Shown piece after piece: positions 1 to 11,592 of a stretch of DNA of 64,000 nt (position 1 is the first letter of the stretch; every line of letters starts with the position of its first letter). Position numbers and translations under genes: made by a program. Where the stretch lies: contig MBPM02000097.1 in the NCBI GenBank assembly GCA_001695595.3, positions 62,001 through 126,000 on the forward strand, written 5' to 3'. The notes below the pieces were generated by a model. It did no database searches. It saw only the letters and a list, made by a program, of their open reading frames with translations, and had not been told where the DNA came from. Source of the DNA: Plasmopara viticola (lineage: Eukaryota; Oomycota; Peronosporomycetes; Peronosporales; Peronosporaceae).

Positions 1-461
1 CAAATTATATAACCATGACGGAGCATCATGGACTATAGTTATACGAGGACAAACATGTACCTTCTGATGGTATGCAATGCTGTCGAGCTGTATGCGATCT
101 TGTATTTCGTCGACAAACCACTTTCAAATCTGTAAAAGTGGAGCAACTGTCTGCTTGTCGAAAATAGTGTATTGCTATCATCTGTACAATTGTATCAAGC
201 CAAGCATTCTACTACTGGATGAAGCCACTGGTTTCTATGCGTAAAATGGATATACCAGAGGGTCTAAAAAGAAACAAACCTTTTATGGCGGACGACTATC
301 GTCATTGCTCACCGATTATTAACGTTTACTGGGCTGACGTAACATGTTTGCGACAAGGTGCACGAAAGAAACTACGAGTTGCTGCAGCTCTAAAGCATCT
401 ACGCCAGCTTGGTTGCCAGCGCCCGCAAAGTATCTGGTGTATTGTGCAATCCAAAGCTCTG
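1..461. other. Left flank without identifiable gene
   Basis: No coding segment or RNA gene could be recognised before the stop codon of the EME1-type gene. Short open frames at 219-661 lie antisense to, or overlap, the 3' end of that gene and show no family motif. The stretch probably holds the 3' untranslated region of the minus-strand gene plus intergenic DNA. Confidence 0.5.
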
Positions 462-2027
462 TCAGATCTTTGTATCTGGATTTTCCTCGCAAAAGACGGT
501 GTAGATGCGCTTCGATAAGGCTCTTTGGATATGAGTATCGTGCAATTTATCAGCGACAAGATCCTCTTTTTCAGCACGTGAAAGGTCTGGATCACGATAC
601 ACCCGCATAAGGCTATCGAATGTAGGAAAATGATTAAGAAGACTTTGTGCTTTGTCCTCACTTACACCTGGAATTACCTGAAGCATTCGTAGCCATGCGT
701 TGGCACTTGCACTAGCTGTTTCTCCACTATGCATCACACGAAACGAGTTATATCGAGGTGCCGATTCTAATTGGTCTTCAAGAGCAGTCGCACGTGACGA
801 TGCAACAATCAGTTCGCGTGTCAGCAACGCCACGTAATCTGCCGAAGCTTCGAGGTCGCACGTGTATTTTGTATGAGTTTTCACATCCATAAACAACTGA
901 AATGCGATCTCGTGCAAATCCGCAAATGAAATCATTCGAAACGTCGAATTTCGTGTTGCCTCATTCTTTTTCTTCTTTTGCTGTTTATTCAACTTGACAA
1001 GAGCTCGATCCATGCCTTCAATAATAACAAAAAACTTTATTTTCTCGTCTTCTTGACAATTTTTTTCACTATTCGGCACCAATGTCTGGAGGTATCGCAC
1101 TGCAGCCACCATCTCGTTGTAACTCTTCCCTATCACGTCCAAGAAAGCATCGGCTTTGTAATAAATAGCACAAGAATAGTGTGAGCCATTGTTATTTTTT
1201 CGCTCCCACCGAATTACCCCTGGGATAACACAATTTAGTGCGGTGGAGACAGTATACGCCACCGTTTTGCCATTATGTATGTGATTTTTTAGCGCATCAC
1301 GAATCCTCTCCCCCACCTCTGACATATCAAGCACCTTCTCCATCTGAACAATCGCCATCACCGTCGCTGATACATCCAAAGTCCTTCCAGTCGCACAACT
1401 CGACCGAGAGGACGAATTTGTCGCTCTCACACCCGCATCTTTATTCACATTACAAGCAGCCGTCGCTTTCTTGCTCTTTCTTTTTCGTTTTCCAGAACCT
1501 CGTTCTGTCTCAGAATGCAGGCCCTTTAAGCGGCCAGATAATCGTCTTGCCTGCTTCGCCCCCCTTAACTTGGCGTCGTCAACCTTCTTTGTCATCTCTG
1601 GAGATACTATTTCCGGTTCGTCCTGTGAACAAGTGAAAAGTGTAGATTCTGCGTGTACGAAAGGCGGTGGTGACGCAGATGGAGAAGACGAGAACGAGTC
1701 GACTCGATCTGCTTCGACAGCAGTTTTTGCGACGTCTATAGCTGCTTTACACCCATTTAAAGTAGGACTTGGTAGTGACGGCGACGTAGTCAAGTCCACG
1801 ATTGTAGAATGACCATCACTCTGCCCTTTCGCCTGTTTAGGTGGCGGTGACGGCGTAGTAAGCTCAATGATCTCGAAGCAGTTTCTCTTGGAAGCTGTAC
1901 GAATGGATTTACTGCTTGGAATACCTAGTTCTACTAGCATTGCATCCAAAGCATGGTCCTCGTCTTCGTTATCGAGGGAATCGCGCGGCTGCGTGCGGCA
2001 TCGTTTCCGGGCTGGAGTGCGGTCCAT
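462..2027 (-). CDS. EME1: Crossover junction endonuclease subunit EME1-like
   Basis: Predicted 521-residue, intronless protein. EME1 is the non-catalytic partner of MUS81; the heterodimer cuts replication forks and recombination intermediates in the nucleus. The first 200 residues are low-complexity and basic. The middle and C-terminal part reads as an ERCC4-type nuclease fold (the FFVIIEGMDRAL strand), and the C-terminus carries the helix-hairpin-helix signature of the family (WLRMLQVIPGVSEDKA, then HFPTFDSLMRVY). The XPF-family catalytic ERKxxxD motif is absent, which fits EME1 rather than MUS81. Two hydrophobic-acidic patches, IIEL at about 53-56 and IVDL at about 76-79, look like SUMO-interaction motifs. 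The start is the first ATG at 2027; the frame extends upstream only through a TTG. The assignment is strong for the C-terminal part, while the N-terminus is unlike anything I recognise. Confidence 0.82.
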   Translation of the reverse strand: MDRTPARKRCRTQPRDSLDNEDEDHALDAMLVELGIPSSKSIRTASKRNCFEIIELTTPSPPPKQAKGQSDGHSTIVDLTTSPSLPSPTLNGCKAAIDVAKTAVEADRVDSFSSSPSASPPPFVHAESTLFTCSQDEPEIVSPEMTKKVDDAKLRGAKQARRLSGRLKGLHSETERGSGKRKRKSKKATAACNVNKDAGVRATNSSSRSSCATGRTLDVSATVMAIVQMEKVLDMSEVGERIRDALKNHIHNGKTVAYTVSTALNCVIPGVIRWERKNNNGSHYSCAIYYKADAFLDVIGKSYNEMVAAVRYLQTLVPNSEKNCQEDEKIKFFVIIEGMDRALVKLNKQQKKKKNEATRNSTFRMISFADLHEIAFQLFMDVKTHTKYTCDLEASADYVALLTRELIVASSRATALEDQLESAPRYNSFRVMHSGETASASANAWLRMLQVIPGVSEDKAQSLLNHFPTFDSLMRVYRDPDLSRAEKEDLVADKLHDTHIQRALSKRIYTVFCEENPDTKI

Positions 2028-3259
2028 TTTTTGAAGGATAACTATAGTTAGACGTGACAAAAAGGTGGAATTAGGGTACTGAATTAGACATGTCGACGAA
2101 TTAGGTCTCTCATTTCTTTAGTTGGCTTATTGGTGGTGTTGCTCTATGCACTACCTAGGAATGCATGAAATTTTTGGCGAACTGCGATCACATGTTCATG
2201 ACAAACGCAAAGAAGTTTGGAAAGGAGAGCCTGCGGAATTTTCAGGTCTTCTGTTCGCCTATGTGTTATCATTACTGGTTCATCTCAAAATTGCTCTTTG
2301 TTGGTAATATCCTCTAAACAAATGCAAAAATCATTACTTTTAGTGTGAAGTAGTTGAGATTGGTTTGTTGGTGCTCTGTCGCACTCAGTCTCGATTAGAC
2401 TGAAAATTCAAGCAACGCTGATCTAGCTACATTGCTGTACGTAGTCTTTAAGCGACCGGGGCAAAATATATTGTGTGCTGTGAGAGATGCTTTTGATTTT
2501 CCTATTTCTCAGTGCTATTTGATGGAGTGTTGGGTTTTGTGCAAGACACGCGTCGAAAGGTTTGAGCACGTTTCAGCTGCCCTTGAGCAAGTTTATTGTA
2601 AAGTTTGCGATCGAGATTATAGTGCCAATTCTGCGCACGTTGCAACCTGCTCGAAGCTGTATCAGTGAGCGCGTTGATGTCCTAAATTTGCAAATTGCAA
2701 GATGAGCTCAAATCTATGCATGTAAAACGAACAGAAGGATGTGCAAGACACAGCTCTGACTTGCAGAATCTCGAAAGCAAGACGAATGTGTTTTTACAAA
2801 AGTTGGACGCAATCATGCGCTACAGAGAGTAGCAGTGTCACATAAAGTTACAGCTTTTACTAAGATGAAATCTCACATTTGGCACACCCTAATTAGATAG
2901 TTGTTTGTTAAAGGGTTGTGTTGGTATTACACCCACTCTGCATGTGGGACAGGCGAAGACGACACAAGATAACAACACAGAATCACGCACAGGATTACGG
3001 CCAATACCGGTAAGTTCACGACGTCGTAGGCTGACGTCACTAGTATGGTACAATTAAATGACGTCACAAAGAAGCTTTTTGAAGGTTCAAGAAGAATAGG
3101 CTTAAAGGTAGCACATAGCGAACTAGAGACCTATATATTCTCTTCGCATTGTACCTTTTCGGGCGCACACCTTTTCAACGGCCGCACAAGACTCGCAAGC
3201 ACCTCTCCTCGCACTCCTCTCCAACGACAAGCAAGAAAACTGAAGTCTTCCTGGGTAGT
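2028..3259. other. Intergenic region between EME1-like gene and copia element
   Basis: Only short unsupported frames are present. A sequence beginning TGTTGGTATTACACCCACTC near 2928 could be the remains of a 5' LTR for the copia element downstream, but no matching copy is visible at the 3' side, so this is not called. Confidence 0.4.
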
Positions 3260-3960
3260 GGAGATTATTTCCGCTGGGAGTTTGCCATGCAGGTCACGCT
3301 GGCGAGAAAGGGACTGCTGGCGCACGTGCAGGTGGTCAAACCTGAGGCGGAGATGACCGAGTCGTGGGTGCTCAACGATCTGAAGGCTCTTGGGCTGATC
3401 GCCTAGGGTGTGGTGTTTGATCAACATACAAAGATTTGGTCGGCTGCGACGGCTATCATGGCATGGAATATACTGTGTGATTTCTACAACCGCTTAACGA
3501 TGAACAATCGGGTGTCGATGACCCGTCGTCTACATGACTTCAAGATGGCTGATGGTGTGGCGATGACGATGCACCTGGATTGCTTCGACGAGCATATTGC
3601 GGGGCTTCAGGCTTTGGGAGAGCCGCTGGACAAGGCTCGCCAGATTGTGACTCTACTGAGTAGTCTCCGTGCAGAGTATGAGATTATTTCGTCGATTGTA
3701 GAGCACCCCAAGGACGTGATGTTGACTGAGGTATAAGAGAAGCTCCTGAAGAAGTATGAGCGCCTAAAGAAGTAGGAATCTACCGAGCACGCGTTCAAAG
3801 TGAATGCAGGACGGCTCAAGGGAGATCAATCCAATGTTCGCAAAGGGAGCAGCTTGCGGAAGAACGGCGGTGGATCTAAGGGTAAGGGCTTTTAGTGTGG
3901 CCAAGTTGGACATCATAAGCGGGACTGTAAAAAACGAAACGGATTTGAGGAAGACGATGC
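3260..3960 (+). pseudogene. Copia gag remnant with damaged zinc knuckle
   Basis: The reading begins at GDYFRWEFAMQ and continues, after an in-frame TAG at 3403, into AWNILCDFYNRLTM and a segment ending LLSSLRAEYEIISSIVEH, the usual pattern of copia gag (UBN2-type). Further stops interrupt the frame near 3735 and 3773. The zinc knuckle near 3890-3930 reads CGQVGHHKRDC. Its expected first cysteine is a glycine, and a stop codon stands immediately before the second cysteine, so the nucleocapsid function is lost. Confidence 0.8.
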
Positions 3961-3961
3961 T

Positions 3962-5118
3962 GTGTTTGCTGCTGGTGAACAGCACTGTGATGATAGGCTT
4001 TTAGATAGCGGAGCCACGTCGCACATGACACCTCATCGAATTGATCCCTTTTTTTACAGGGTATTGAGCAATGGCCCAGAGGTCACCATTGCGGATGGAA
4101 AGAAGCTGCGGGTGACTGGCAAGGGTACGGTTAAGCTCACTGATTTCGACGGCTTGCGTATCAAGATGGTTGGGGTGTCACACATTCCAGATTTAGAGAG
4201 ACGGCTTCTGTTAGCTGGCAAGCTCGCTGAGCGTGGTTTAAAGGTAAAATTTGAAAGCTTCTCATGCATATTTCGGAGTACGCACCGTGCCATTGCAAAA
4301 GGCAAGAAAGTTGGGAAAGCGTACGTTCTGGACTGCAAGCAAGAAAAGGCTCGGCTGGTGGAATACGCCTGGGATGAACGTGAGTGGGAGCTTTGGCACG
4401 CTCGCTTGGGACAATCCGGAAATAAAGACATAACTTGCCACAAGCACTGTGTGTCGGCAGTAAAGCAGGGCATCCAAATACTGTGTGGAGGATGTCAGAG
4501 GGGAAGCTGACGGCTGATTCATTCCCGTCACATTCGCTTACAAAGATATCACATGTCTTGAGCACACGGAGTGATGGGACCGATGAAGACGGTCTCGAAG
4601 GGTGGCGCACGATATGTTTGGATGAACCAATGGGGTAACGTTTGAAGTGTCTGTAATCCAACAACGAGACAGAGTCAGAGTTTGTGGAGAAGAAGGAGAA
4701 GGTTGCCGAAATCTGTGCCAAATACGGTATTATGCTTCTATGCACGGTACCATATAGCCCGCAACAAAATGGTATTGCAGAGCGAATGATCCGCACAATT
4801 ATGGAAAAGGTGCGAAGCATGATTTATTACAAGGGCGTGCCTACAGAATGGTGGGTGGAAGCAGTAAGCACTGCAATGTATCTGATCAATCATTCAACAA
4901 ACTCAGCAAATTCGGATATCACACCGTACGGATTGGGCTTTAGGCGCAAGCCGGAACTTGACCATCTACGTGTATTTGGAATTCAGGGCTTCGTCAATGT
5001 CGACGATACTGAGAGAACGAAACTTGACCCCAAAGGCTTTCGGTGCTTTTTTCTTGGGTACGCAGACGGCACAAAAGTATATCGTGTGTTTGATTTGGAA
5101 ATGTTACGTCCGGCTTGA
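3962..5118 (+). pseudogene. Copia protease and integrase remnant
   Basis: The aspartic protease active site LDSGATSHM lies at about 4004. The GAG-pre-integrase motif WELWHARLGQ follows near 4386, then a frameshifted stretch with GPMKTVSKGGARY near 4577. The integrase C-terminal half is clear: YSPQQNGIAERMIRTIMEKV with the catalytic glutamate, then STAMYLINHSTNS and the typical HLRVFG...DPKGFRCFFLGYADG segment. The region between about 4500 and 4680 is frameshifted and has lost part of the integrase core. Confidence 0.82.
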
Positions 5119-5550
5119 CGAGCGTGAAGTAGGCGTAATATACACCACGGACTTTCCACAACACAAGACGATAACCTACGTTTCCAGGGACGCTGATGAT
5201 GCACCGATAAATGTCAAGACATCATGACAATCTACTTCAAAAGAGCTAATAGAAGGTGTCGAGAACCTAGCTTCTGACGTGAAAATGAGCGACATTGAGC
5301 TGGAATAAGAAGTGGAGTCGCACCAACTACCACAACTTCATCCTCCCAGCTTGGTCGCACAGAATCTGGAGCTGACTCCTTGCCACTCTCCTTCGCAAGC
5401 TTATGCTTAAGATCGTATAGTGTTCCAGGTTAGGCCTGGTCGGACCAGACGCTCGAGAGGGCATGTATTTCTTCACACGGATAGTTTAAGTGGTTTCAGG
5501 GTTGTGCTGTCGGTGGTGGTTATTAATGGATACGTGACTGAGTAACTGGA

Positions 5551-6019
5551 TGTCGACACAGCCCTCCTGAATTATTACCTCAAGGATGAGGTGTATATGG
5601 AAGTGCCTTGCGGAATTGTCAATGGTGAAATCATGATGTGCAAGCTAGACAAGGCGATTTATGGTCTAAAGCAAGCTGCGAGTGCATAAGATAAGACAAT
5701 TCATGCTGTGTTCCTGCAAATGGGTTTTTGGAGTAATCGGGCGGATCAGTGTGTTTACGTCAAGAACAAGATCGACAACTATGTCTACGTTTGTCTGAAT
5801 GTTGACGACATGATCATCGCTGCCAAGGCGAGTGAGCAGATACAAGATGTTAAAGTAGTACTCAAGAACTCGTTTAAAATGAAAAGATTGGGCAAGGCCA
5901 AATTTATTTTTGAAATGGAGTTCGAGCATGATCGCAACAGTAGCACGCTCATAACTCGGCAAACACGATACATTAACAATGTGGTGAACAAATTCAACCA
6001 GCAAGACGCGAAGCAGTGA
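5551..6019 (+). pseudogene. Copia reverse transcriptase fragment
   Basis: LDVDTALLNYYLKDEVYMEV and CKLDKAIYGLKQA are the copia RT signature, followed by a TAA at about 5689 and then GFWSNRADQCVYVK. The active-site box reads NVDDM where copia elements usually have YVDDM. A final segment ends TRQTRYINNVVNKFN. The N-terminal RT region and the RNase H domain are missing or unreadable. Confidence 0.82.
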
Positions 6020-6118
6020 ATAATCCATGTGAATCAGGTCTAAAGCTGTCGAAGATGCAATCGCCAACGACGGATGGTAAAAGAGAAGAAATGCGGTTGA
6101 AGCCGCATAGGTCGCTGT

Positions 6119-6128
6119 AAAGGGGGGG
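6119..6128 (+). other. Polypurine-tract-like run at 3' end of copia element
   Basis: AAAGGGGGGG is followed directly by TG and then TGTTACC, which is the arrangement expected for a plus-strand priming site and the start of a 3' LTR. No second LTR copy confirms the boundary. Confidence 0.4.
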
Positions 6129-8022
6129 TGTCTGTTACCGTACCAAACAAGGCACGCCAGGGGCACTGCTTTAAGCTGTGGGTGATAGGAGAAGGTAAAG
6201 ACTTAAATATGAAGCAACCATGGCGTTCGGGTTGGCCGACATTCAGTTCTAGAACATTCGTTCGCAAGGTGGTGAAGCCGCATGCCGCTCCGATTGCCGC
6301 CCAGGGGTCGGAGTTCAAGTGATGGTTAATCGCTGCGATGTTGCTGTGAAGTCGACGCCGCGCGTAAAAGAGAATTCAAAGATCGATTAGGCGTGGTCGC
6401 GACAGAAAAATTTCGTGTAAACCCAATTAATTGGTGTTGGCAGTAATGTCAAGCAAAATTCGAGATCGTGCGTAGCAGTAAAATGGTGTGGTATCCACTG
6501 GAGATGTTAATAATAAAACGCTATCAAATCTCTAGTCATGGCGAGGGGGCAACGCGCCTAAGAAACCACCCCACTATCTCCCGAGGTTACACACATTGGG
6601 CGCATTTAGCTGTCAACTTAGACCAGCTGGTCGAGCTTGTAACCATCGCTGACATAGGGACCAAATCTGCGCGTTGTCTGTCCCGCACATTCAAGAAAGG
6701 GGAAGCCAAATGTACGCTTTGGCGCGCGCGTACAAACTTCGTGTTCGACGAATTGTTACTCTAAAGACGATCATTTCGGTGGAGGCATAGCATAGATTAA
6801 GCTGTCTTTCCGCTACTTGAGCTTTAAAAGAATGGTTACTCCTGATGCATGACAGATAATTATGCTGTTCAGCACATTGAGGTATTTCAAAGGAATCAGA
6901 ATGAATATAGTCCCTGTCTGAAATGAAAGTTGATTTAGTGCATGCAAAGAATGATTAATAGGACCAAAATAGATTATATTGCACGAAATTGATCGAGCAA
7001 TCTATTGCTCACACAATATATTTCCAGGATAATGGTTGTTTGTTCACGTGAAGAACACACTTATTCTTGCTTGCCTTCTCTGTGCAAGATGGGATGTGAC
7101 CCCATCACGAAGGCTAAAAGCAGAGAAGAAGAAGCGCAGACTGCTTGCGCGTTCTTATGAGACCATTATAGTTTGTCGTTCTTATGCGTGCGATATTGTT
7201 CCGCAATCCACGAATTAGGAATTTAAGATCTGAGTCTTTTGGTTGGACAGTGTTCTTGTCACTATAGCTACTGGCACGGGCACTTTTGGTAGCGAAGATA
7301 AACACAGCAGGTAAGTATTGAGCAGCTTGTGCAACAAATCTTACACAACAAACGGTCCCTTTAATTGCAACAGTTTTTTTTATAACAATAGACCTCTGCA
7401 CTTTATACAAACATCTGACTGGCTTTGCATTTGGTATATGTGTAGCGTACAAGCACGCCGCTAGCGAGTTATGGTGGATTACACAAGGCCTACATACGCG
7501 AGTACGTCACTTGAGGGTCACGATATGGAATCACAGATTGATTATTAACATGCCGACTTTTTTAAAAGTGATCAAGGCAACGCAAATGTCAGCCTAAAGT
7601 GAGCTTGCTGCCTAGCTGACGTTGACTTTAAGTAAATGATCTTAAGCCGGCATACTTAACGATGTAAGGTTTACGAAACGTGTAGGTAAATCACTTTGTT
7701 AATTTTAAAGTTAATTATATAGTCCACGTTTATTATTTCGTCGATAGTGGTCTTTCATTTTCTCGCGTGCATTGGAAGTTGACTACGTTTTAAGCTCTTA
7801 TGTGTTACATCTCATGTTTGACTACCCTGATGTGCTCATAAAGCGATTTTTGTACATGCAAATTAACCCATCAAACCTTTTATTGTCAATATTTATTATT
7901 CTATTTGCCTTTTTACAGCAAGGTTTTACTTGGTGCAATGACTATTATACATTAAGTGTCGGCGAATCTTACTTTTAAGTATGGCAGTCACAAGACAGCT
8001 ACAAATTGAAACACCTTGCATC
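6129..8022. other. Gene-free interval, possibly starting with a decayed 3' LTR
   Basis: The first few hundred bases may be the 3' LTR of the copia element. Short open frames at 6468-6764 and 7114-7452 show no recognisable motif. A short dispersed sequence around 7081-7110 (GTGCAAGATGGGATGTGACC) recurs near 48371, 48626 and 58706. The last part is the 3' flank of the minus-strand cyclophilin gene. Confidence 0.4.
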
Positions 8023-9168
8023 TTATTTTGAAGACTTCTCTAATTCTTTCTTTATGCGGATCTTTTCATGCTCGATCTCATCCATGAGCTGCTTGTACAT
8101 GGTGACGTCGACCTTATCCTTTTGCGCCATAAAAGTGCTTTCAATCTCACGAAGCGACTCCAGGCGATCCTGCATCTCTTCACGTGTCAAGCGTGTTACT
8201 TTGTCCTGTTCCGCAGCACCATGATAAGAATCGCCCTTGTCTATTATTCCACAATTAAGAATCTTGACTGCGGCTTTGGGCTTGCCAGAGCGTCTTCCGC
8301 AACTCGATATGATGTCTACAACGTCCATCCCATCCAACACACGTCCAAACACAACGTGCTTGCCATCGAGCCACGGTGTGTCTCCTGTGCAAATGAAGAA
8401 CTGACTGCCATTGGAATTAGCACCGGCGTTCGCCATGCTCAGCGTACCAGGACCCATATGTGGCACACTCAGGTCTTCATCGTCAAAGCGACGCCCGTAA
8501 ATTGACTCACTACCACGTCCATTGTGCTGGGTAAAGTCGCCACCTTGGATCCTGTAAATGATCAACGCATTGATCGTTTTGATTTCCTTTACAATTCACC
8601 ACTAATTACTAGCGCGTACATGAAACCGGGAATAATGCGGTGAAAGAAAGATCCCTTGTACCAAAGCGGGGGGCCGGCACGGGATGCGCCCTTCTCGCCC
8701 GAGCACAATGCTCGGAAATTCTCGACCGCGCGCGGCTGAACCTCTCCGTATAAGCCCATTACGATTTTACCGACGTAGTCATCATTGATGCCAATGTCGA
8801 AGAATACTTTGTCCGTTACATTGAGCTCGCCCTTGAATTCCGGAGCTCCGCTCACGGCTTTGATACCCACAAGGTCTTCAAGTGATGGAAAGGGTCCAAA
8901 CATGTAGCCAATGGCGTACCCACCACCAAACATGGCGGCTAGACCAAGTGACGCTGTTTGCAGCGACGTTAGATTATACGAACGATTAGAGTTGCCAGCA
9001 GACGAGCTGAAAGCTACCGAATGCTGTCGATCGAAAACATTGTCAGACTTTGCAGACTTATTGTCGAAGCGAGAACGTGAAAAAGAGACGGACCTTGCGG
9101 GGCACTGTGGCGTGTACAGAGCGCTGCAAGTGCAGCACACGCTGCGAGGAGCGTACAAGCATGACCAT
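8023..9168 (-). CDS. Cyclophilin-type peptidyl-prolyl isomerase, probably mitochondrial
   Basis: Three exons are inferred: 9094-9168, 8620-9023 and 8023-8551, giving 335 residues. The isomerase core is complete: FHRIIPGFM with the catalytic Arg, [15 protein letters not shown] and [10 protein letters not shown] with the substrate-pocket Trp. It catalyses cis-trans isomerisation of Xaa-Pro bonds. The frame of the main exon has no ATG before residue-rich AAMFGGG, so I propose a first exon starting at 9168 and joined across a 70-nt intron (donor GTCCGT, acceptor CGACAG). It encodes a basic, acid-free leader ([20 protein letters not shown]) typical of mitochondrial targeting. A hydrophobic stretch ([18 protein letters not shown]) follows and could anchor the protein in the inner membrane. 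The C-terminal 60 residues after the isomerase domain are charged and helical, likely a coiled coil. Intron 2 splits the Met codon of PGFM. Confidence 0.9.
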
Positions 9169-11592
9169 TGTGACAATCAAAGTAAGCCACACAATGTAGG
9201 CTCAGATTCTGATTCGTATTCCAAACTTACAAGGGTATCAAGAGGACACAATTAAACGCAAAGACATTAATTAAGTCGGTAAAGTCAACATGGACGTGAT
9301 AAGGGAATGTCAAGTAGCTTTAAGTTCCCGATCAAGCATCACCTTGCCAATAAGTTCTAGTTTCCTTGTAGTTGCCGAATAGTAGCGCGCGTCATCAAGA
9401 GTACTCAAAAGGGCCAATTTTGGATGGTTTTTGAAGTTTTGGTGTTATCAGTAACGCTGAGTGCAAGCGAATTGTGATAGTTTTGTAGTGAACTCTGTAT
9501 AAAATTTGTTGGCTTTATAGCGGCAAATTTTATGTGGATTCTCTTTGAGGTCTGTTGACTCAGTATCGATGTGTGCCGTAATCATCGGAGCTCGAAGTGG
9601 TACCTGCATATTTTACTTTAAAACGCGGAGCTGGTTGAAGTTCGCCTCGCATCTTCACTTTCTTAGATACCAGCTAGAAATCGACCGATCTCTCCCGTCG
9701 ATGAGTACACTAAAAACAATTCTTTAAGGCCAAATTTTGCGCCAGCTTTTGATGGGCATCATTTTTTCCAGCGCATGGATGACTTGCGTTTCATACAATT
9801 TAGAGATTTTAAAATCAATTTGTTAATCCTCAAGATGCATCAAAATTTCTTAATGTCGCTCGCTTTACAACAAGAGGCCTCTTTCAAAACATTGCGTTCA
9901 ACTATAGTGTAATAAGCCACATAATATAGTGACCATAAAGTTGCAGATGTGGCAGTCAAAGCTAGCGCAGTCATCATTGGCGCATCCAATAGCTTTGGAG
10001 CTTCTGTTGCTGTCAATAGCCGCTGATACGTAAGCATAAAGTGACCACTGTAGCTACAAGTAGTCAAGTTGGTTAGCAATTGTGTGTTGTCTCAGATCGT
10101 GGTGTTACATCGGTATCGTATAATCGCTAAGAGTTTACTTAACAGTGCTTTGGACGTACAAGGAGCGTACTTATCCACTACCTCGCCAGCACAAAGTTGT
10201 CGATTGTCTCGACTCTTTTGCTTTCTTGTCATTTGTTAGGGGCATTGTTTCGATATCTATACAATCAACACTATAGTCATGAATAGTCAAGTGCTATAGA
10301 CGATGACGCTACTACTCACGACAATACGCAAAGCGTAGAAGACGTAGACGAGGTCTACAAACGAACTTGGCGTTATTAGACGACGAGCTTGTGTTTTACA
10401 CAACGCACTTTTTACCATAATAGATGGACTAGCGCAATATTATTTTATGTGCTAAAAATTCAGCGCATTCGTCGATTTTATGGCCTGAAGAAAAGCTCAT
10501 TGTCTACTTTTCGTCCAATCAAAGATACGTCGTCAAGTCGTTTAAGAAATGCCTTTCTCCATTATACCATACTACGTGCATAAATGCGCAAGCTTTTCAT
10601 TGCGTTTCTTCAGTACCTTTTGTCCTGAATCATACGAGCGCCCAACATTTCTGTTAATGTTTGTGACGCAGTTCGATCCACTTGCACTACCATATCAATC
10701 TTTCATTGGTGATGCTCGCTTTCGTACCTCTGTGGCTTTTTATGTGCGCGTGTATTATAAATTTCTCGTTGCTTCTGGAATTAAGCAATGCCCACATCGC
10801 AACATTATTTTAAGGAGAGATAGTTCAAGTAGTTCTACCATATGACAATGCCACACTATACATTCTTCGACACAATGTGGGATTTTGACGCCACCAAACG
10901 ATCGAAGTAATTAACACATATGTTTGCGCGCAGCAGATGTGGTGATCAGCCCAGCCTTTTACGAGATCGTACTTAACGATATGCTTAAGACGTTAAACTT
11001 AATTGCGCGCTTTGACTCACACTTAACTATAGAATTGATCCAGATGAGTTATCTGCCTTTAAAGCACGACCGCATCGCGATCGTCGCGGCCACAACTCAC
11101 GCGTTGTGTCTACTGCTTAAGCAGATACAATGAATAGAATAAAGAAGGAAGTGCATGGCGACGACTGTAAGAGAACAGATACTGATGACGATTATGGTCG
11201 TTTGGCGCGCGTCATTCCACGTGCAACGTATGAGTAACAAAACAGCAAAAGGACGTGTATGAAAAGCCAGTTTAATATTAACCGCCAATGAAATACATGT
11301 GAAGGACGTAATGTTGAGAACAACCGTTCAAATGCCCAGCATTCTATATTTGCTTTGATCTTGTTGTCGGAATCTTGAAGCTAAGACGGAAGACAGAAAC
11401 TAGCCTTTTCGATTCCTTTTGTTGAAAAGCTTGTCGAGAGCATGCACCTTTACCGAAGCTGTAATGTGTGAGTAACAGTGTTGCATCGAGATGTGAGATA
11501 AGCAAGTCGGAATTCACTTAACGCTCATGATCTCACATCGTATCATTATCAATTTTACCATCAAAAGCCCAAGTGCTAGCCCCATTCCTTCA
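9169..11592. other. Gene-free interval between cyclophilin and LPMO genes
   Basis: No gene recognised. Small frames at 9840-10079 (minus), 10549-10845 and 10924-11133 (plus) have protein-like composition, for example FVTQFDPLALPYQSFIGDAR, and may be fragments of a dead gene. None matches a family I know. The right end is the promoter region of the LPMO gene. Confidence 0.35.

Larger units (their letters stand above)
3260..6125 (+). mobile_element. Degenerate Ty1/copia retrotransposon
   Basis: Gag, protease, integrase and reverse transcriptase segments occur in copia order (integrase before RT), which separates it from Ty3/gypsy. The open frames are broken by several in-frame stops and frameshifts, so the copy is dead. 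Recognisable pieces are a gag body, a damaged zinc knuckle, the protease motif LDSGATSHM, the GAG-pre-integrase motif WELWHARLGQSG, the integrase end SPQQNGIAERMIR and the RT pieces KAIYGLKQA and NVDDMIIAA. A purine run followed by TGTCTGTTACCG closes the element at about 6119-6130. No LTR pair was found by eye. Confidence 0.88.

Noticed and set aside
2928..3150. Possible 5' LTR of the first copia element
   Set aside because: A TGTTGG start is present, but no matching 3' copy was found, so the boundary cannot be supported.
4161..4820. 219-residue minus-strand frame within the copia element
   Set aside because: It is antisense to protease and integrase sequence and shows no family feature.
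5666..6166. 166-residue minus-strand frame over the copia reverse transcriptase
   Set aside because: It is antisense to the RT segment, whose plus-strand reading has clear motifs.
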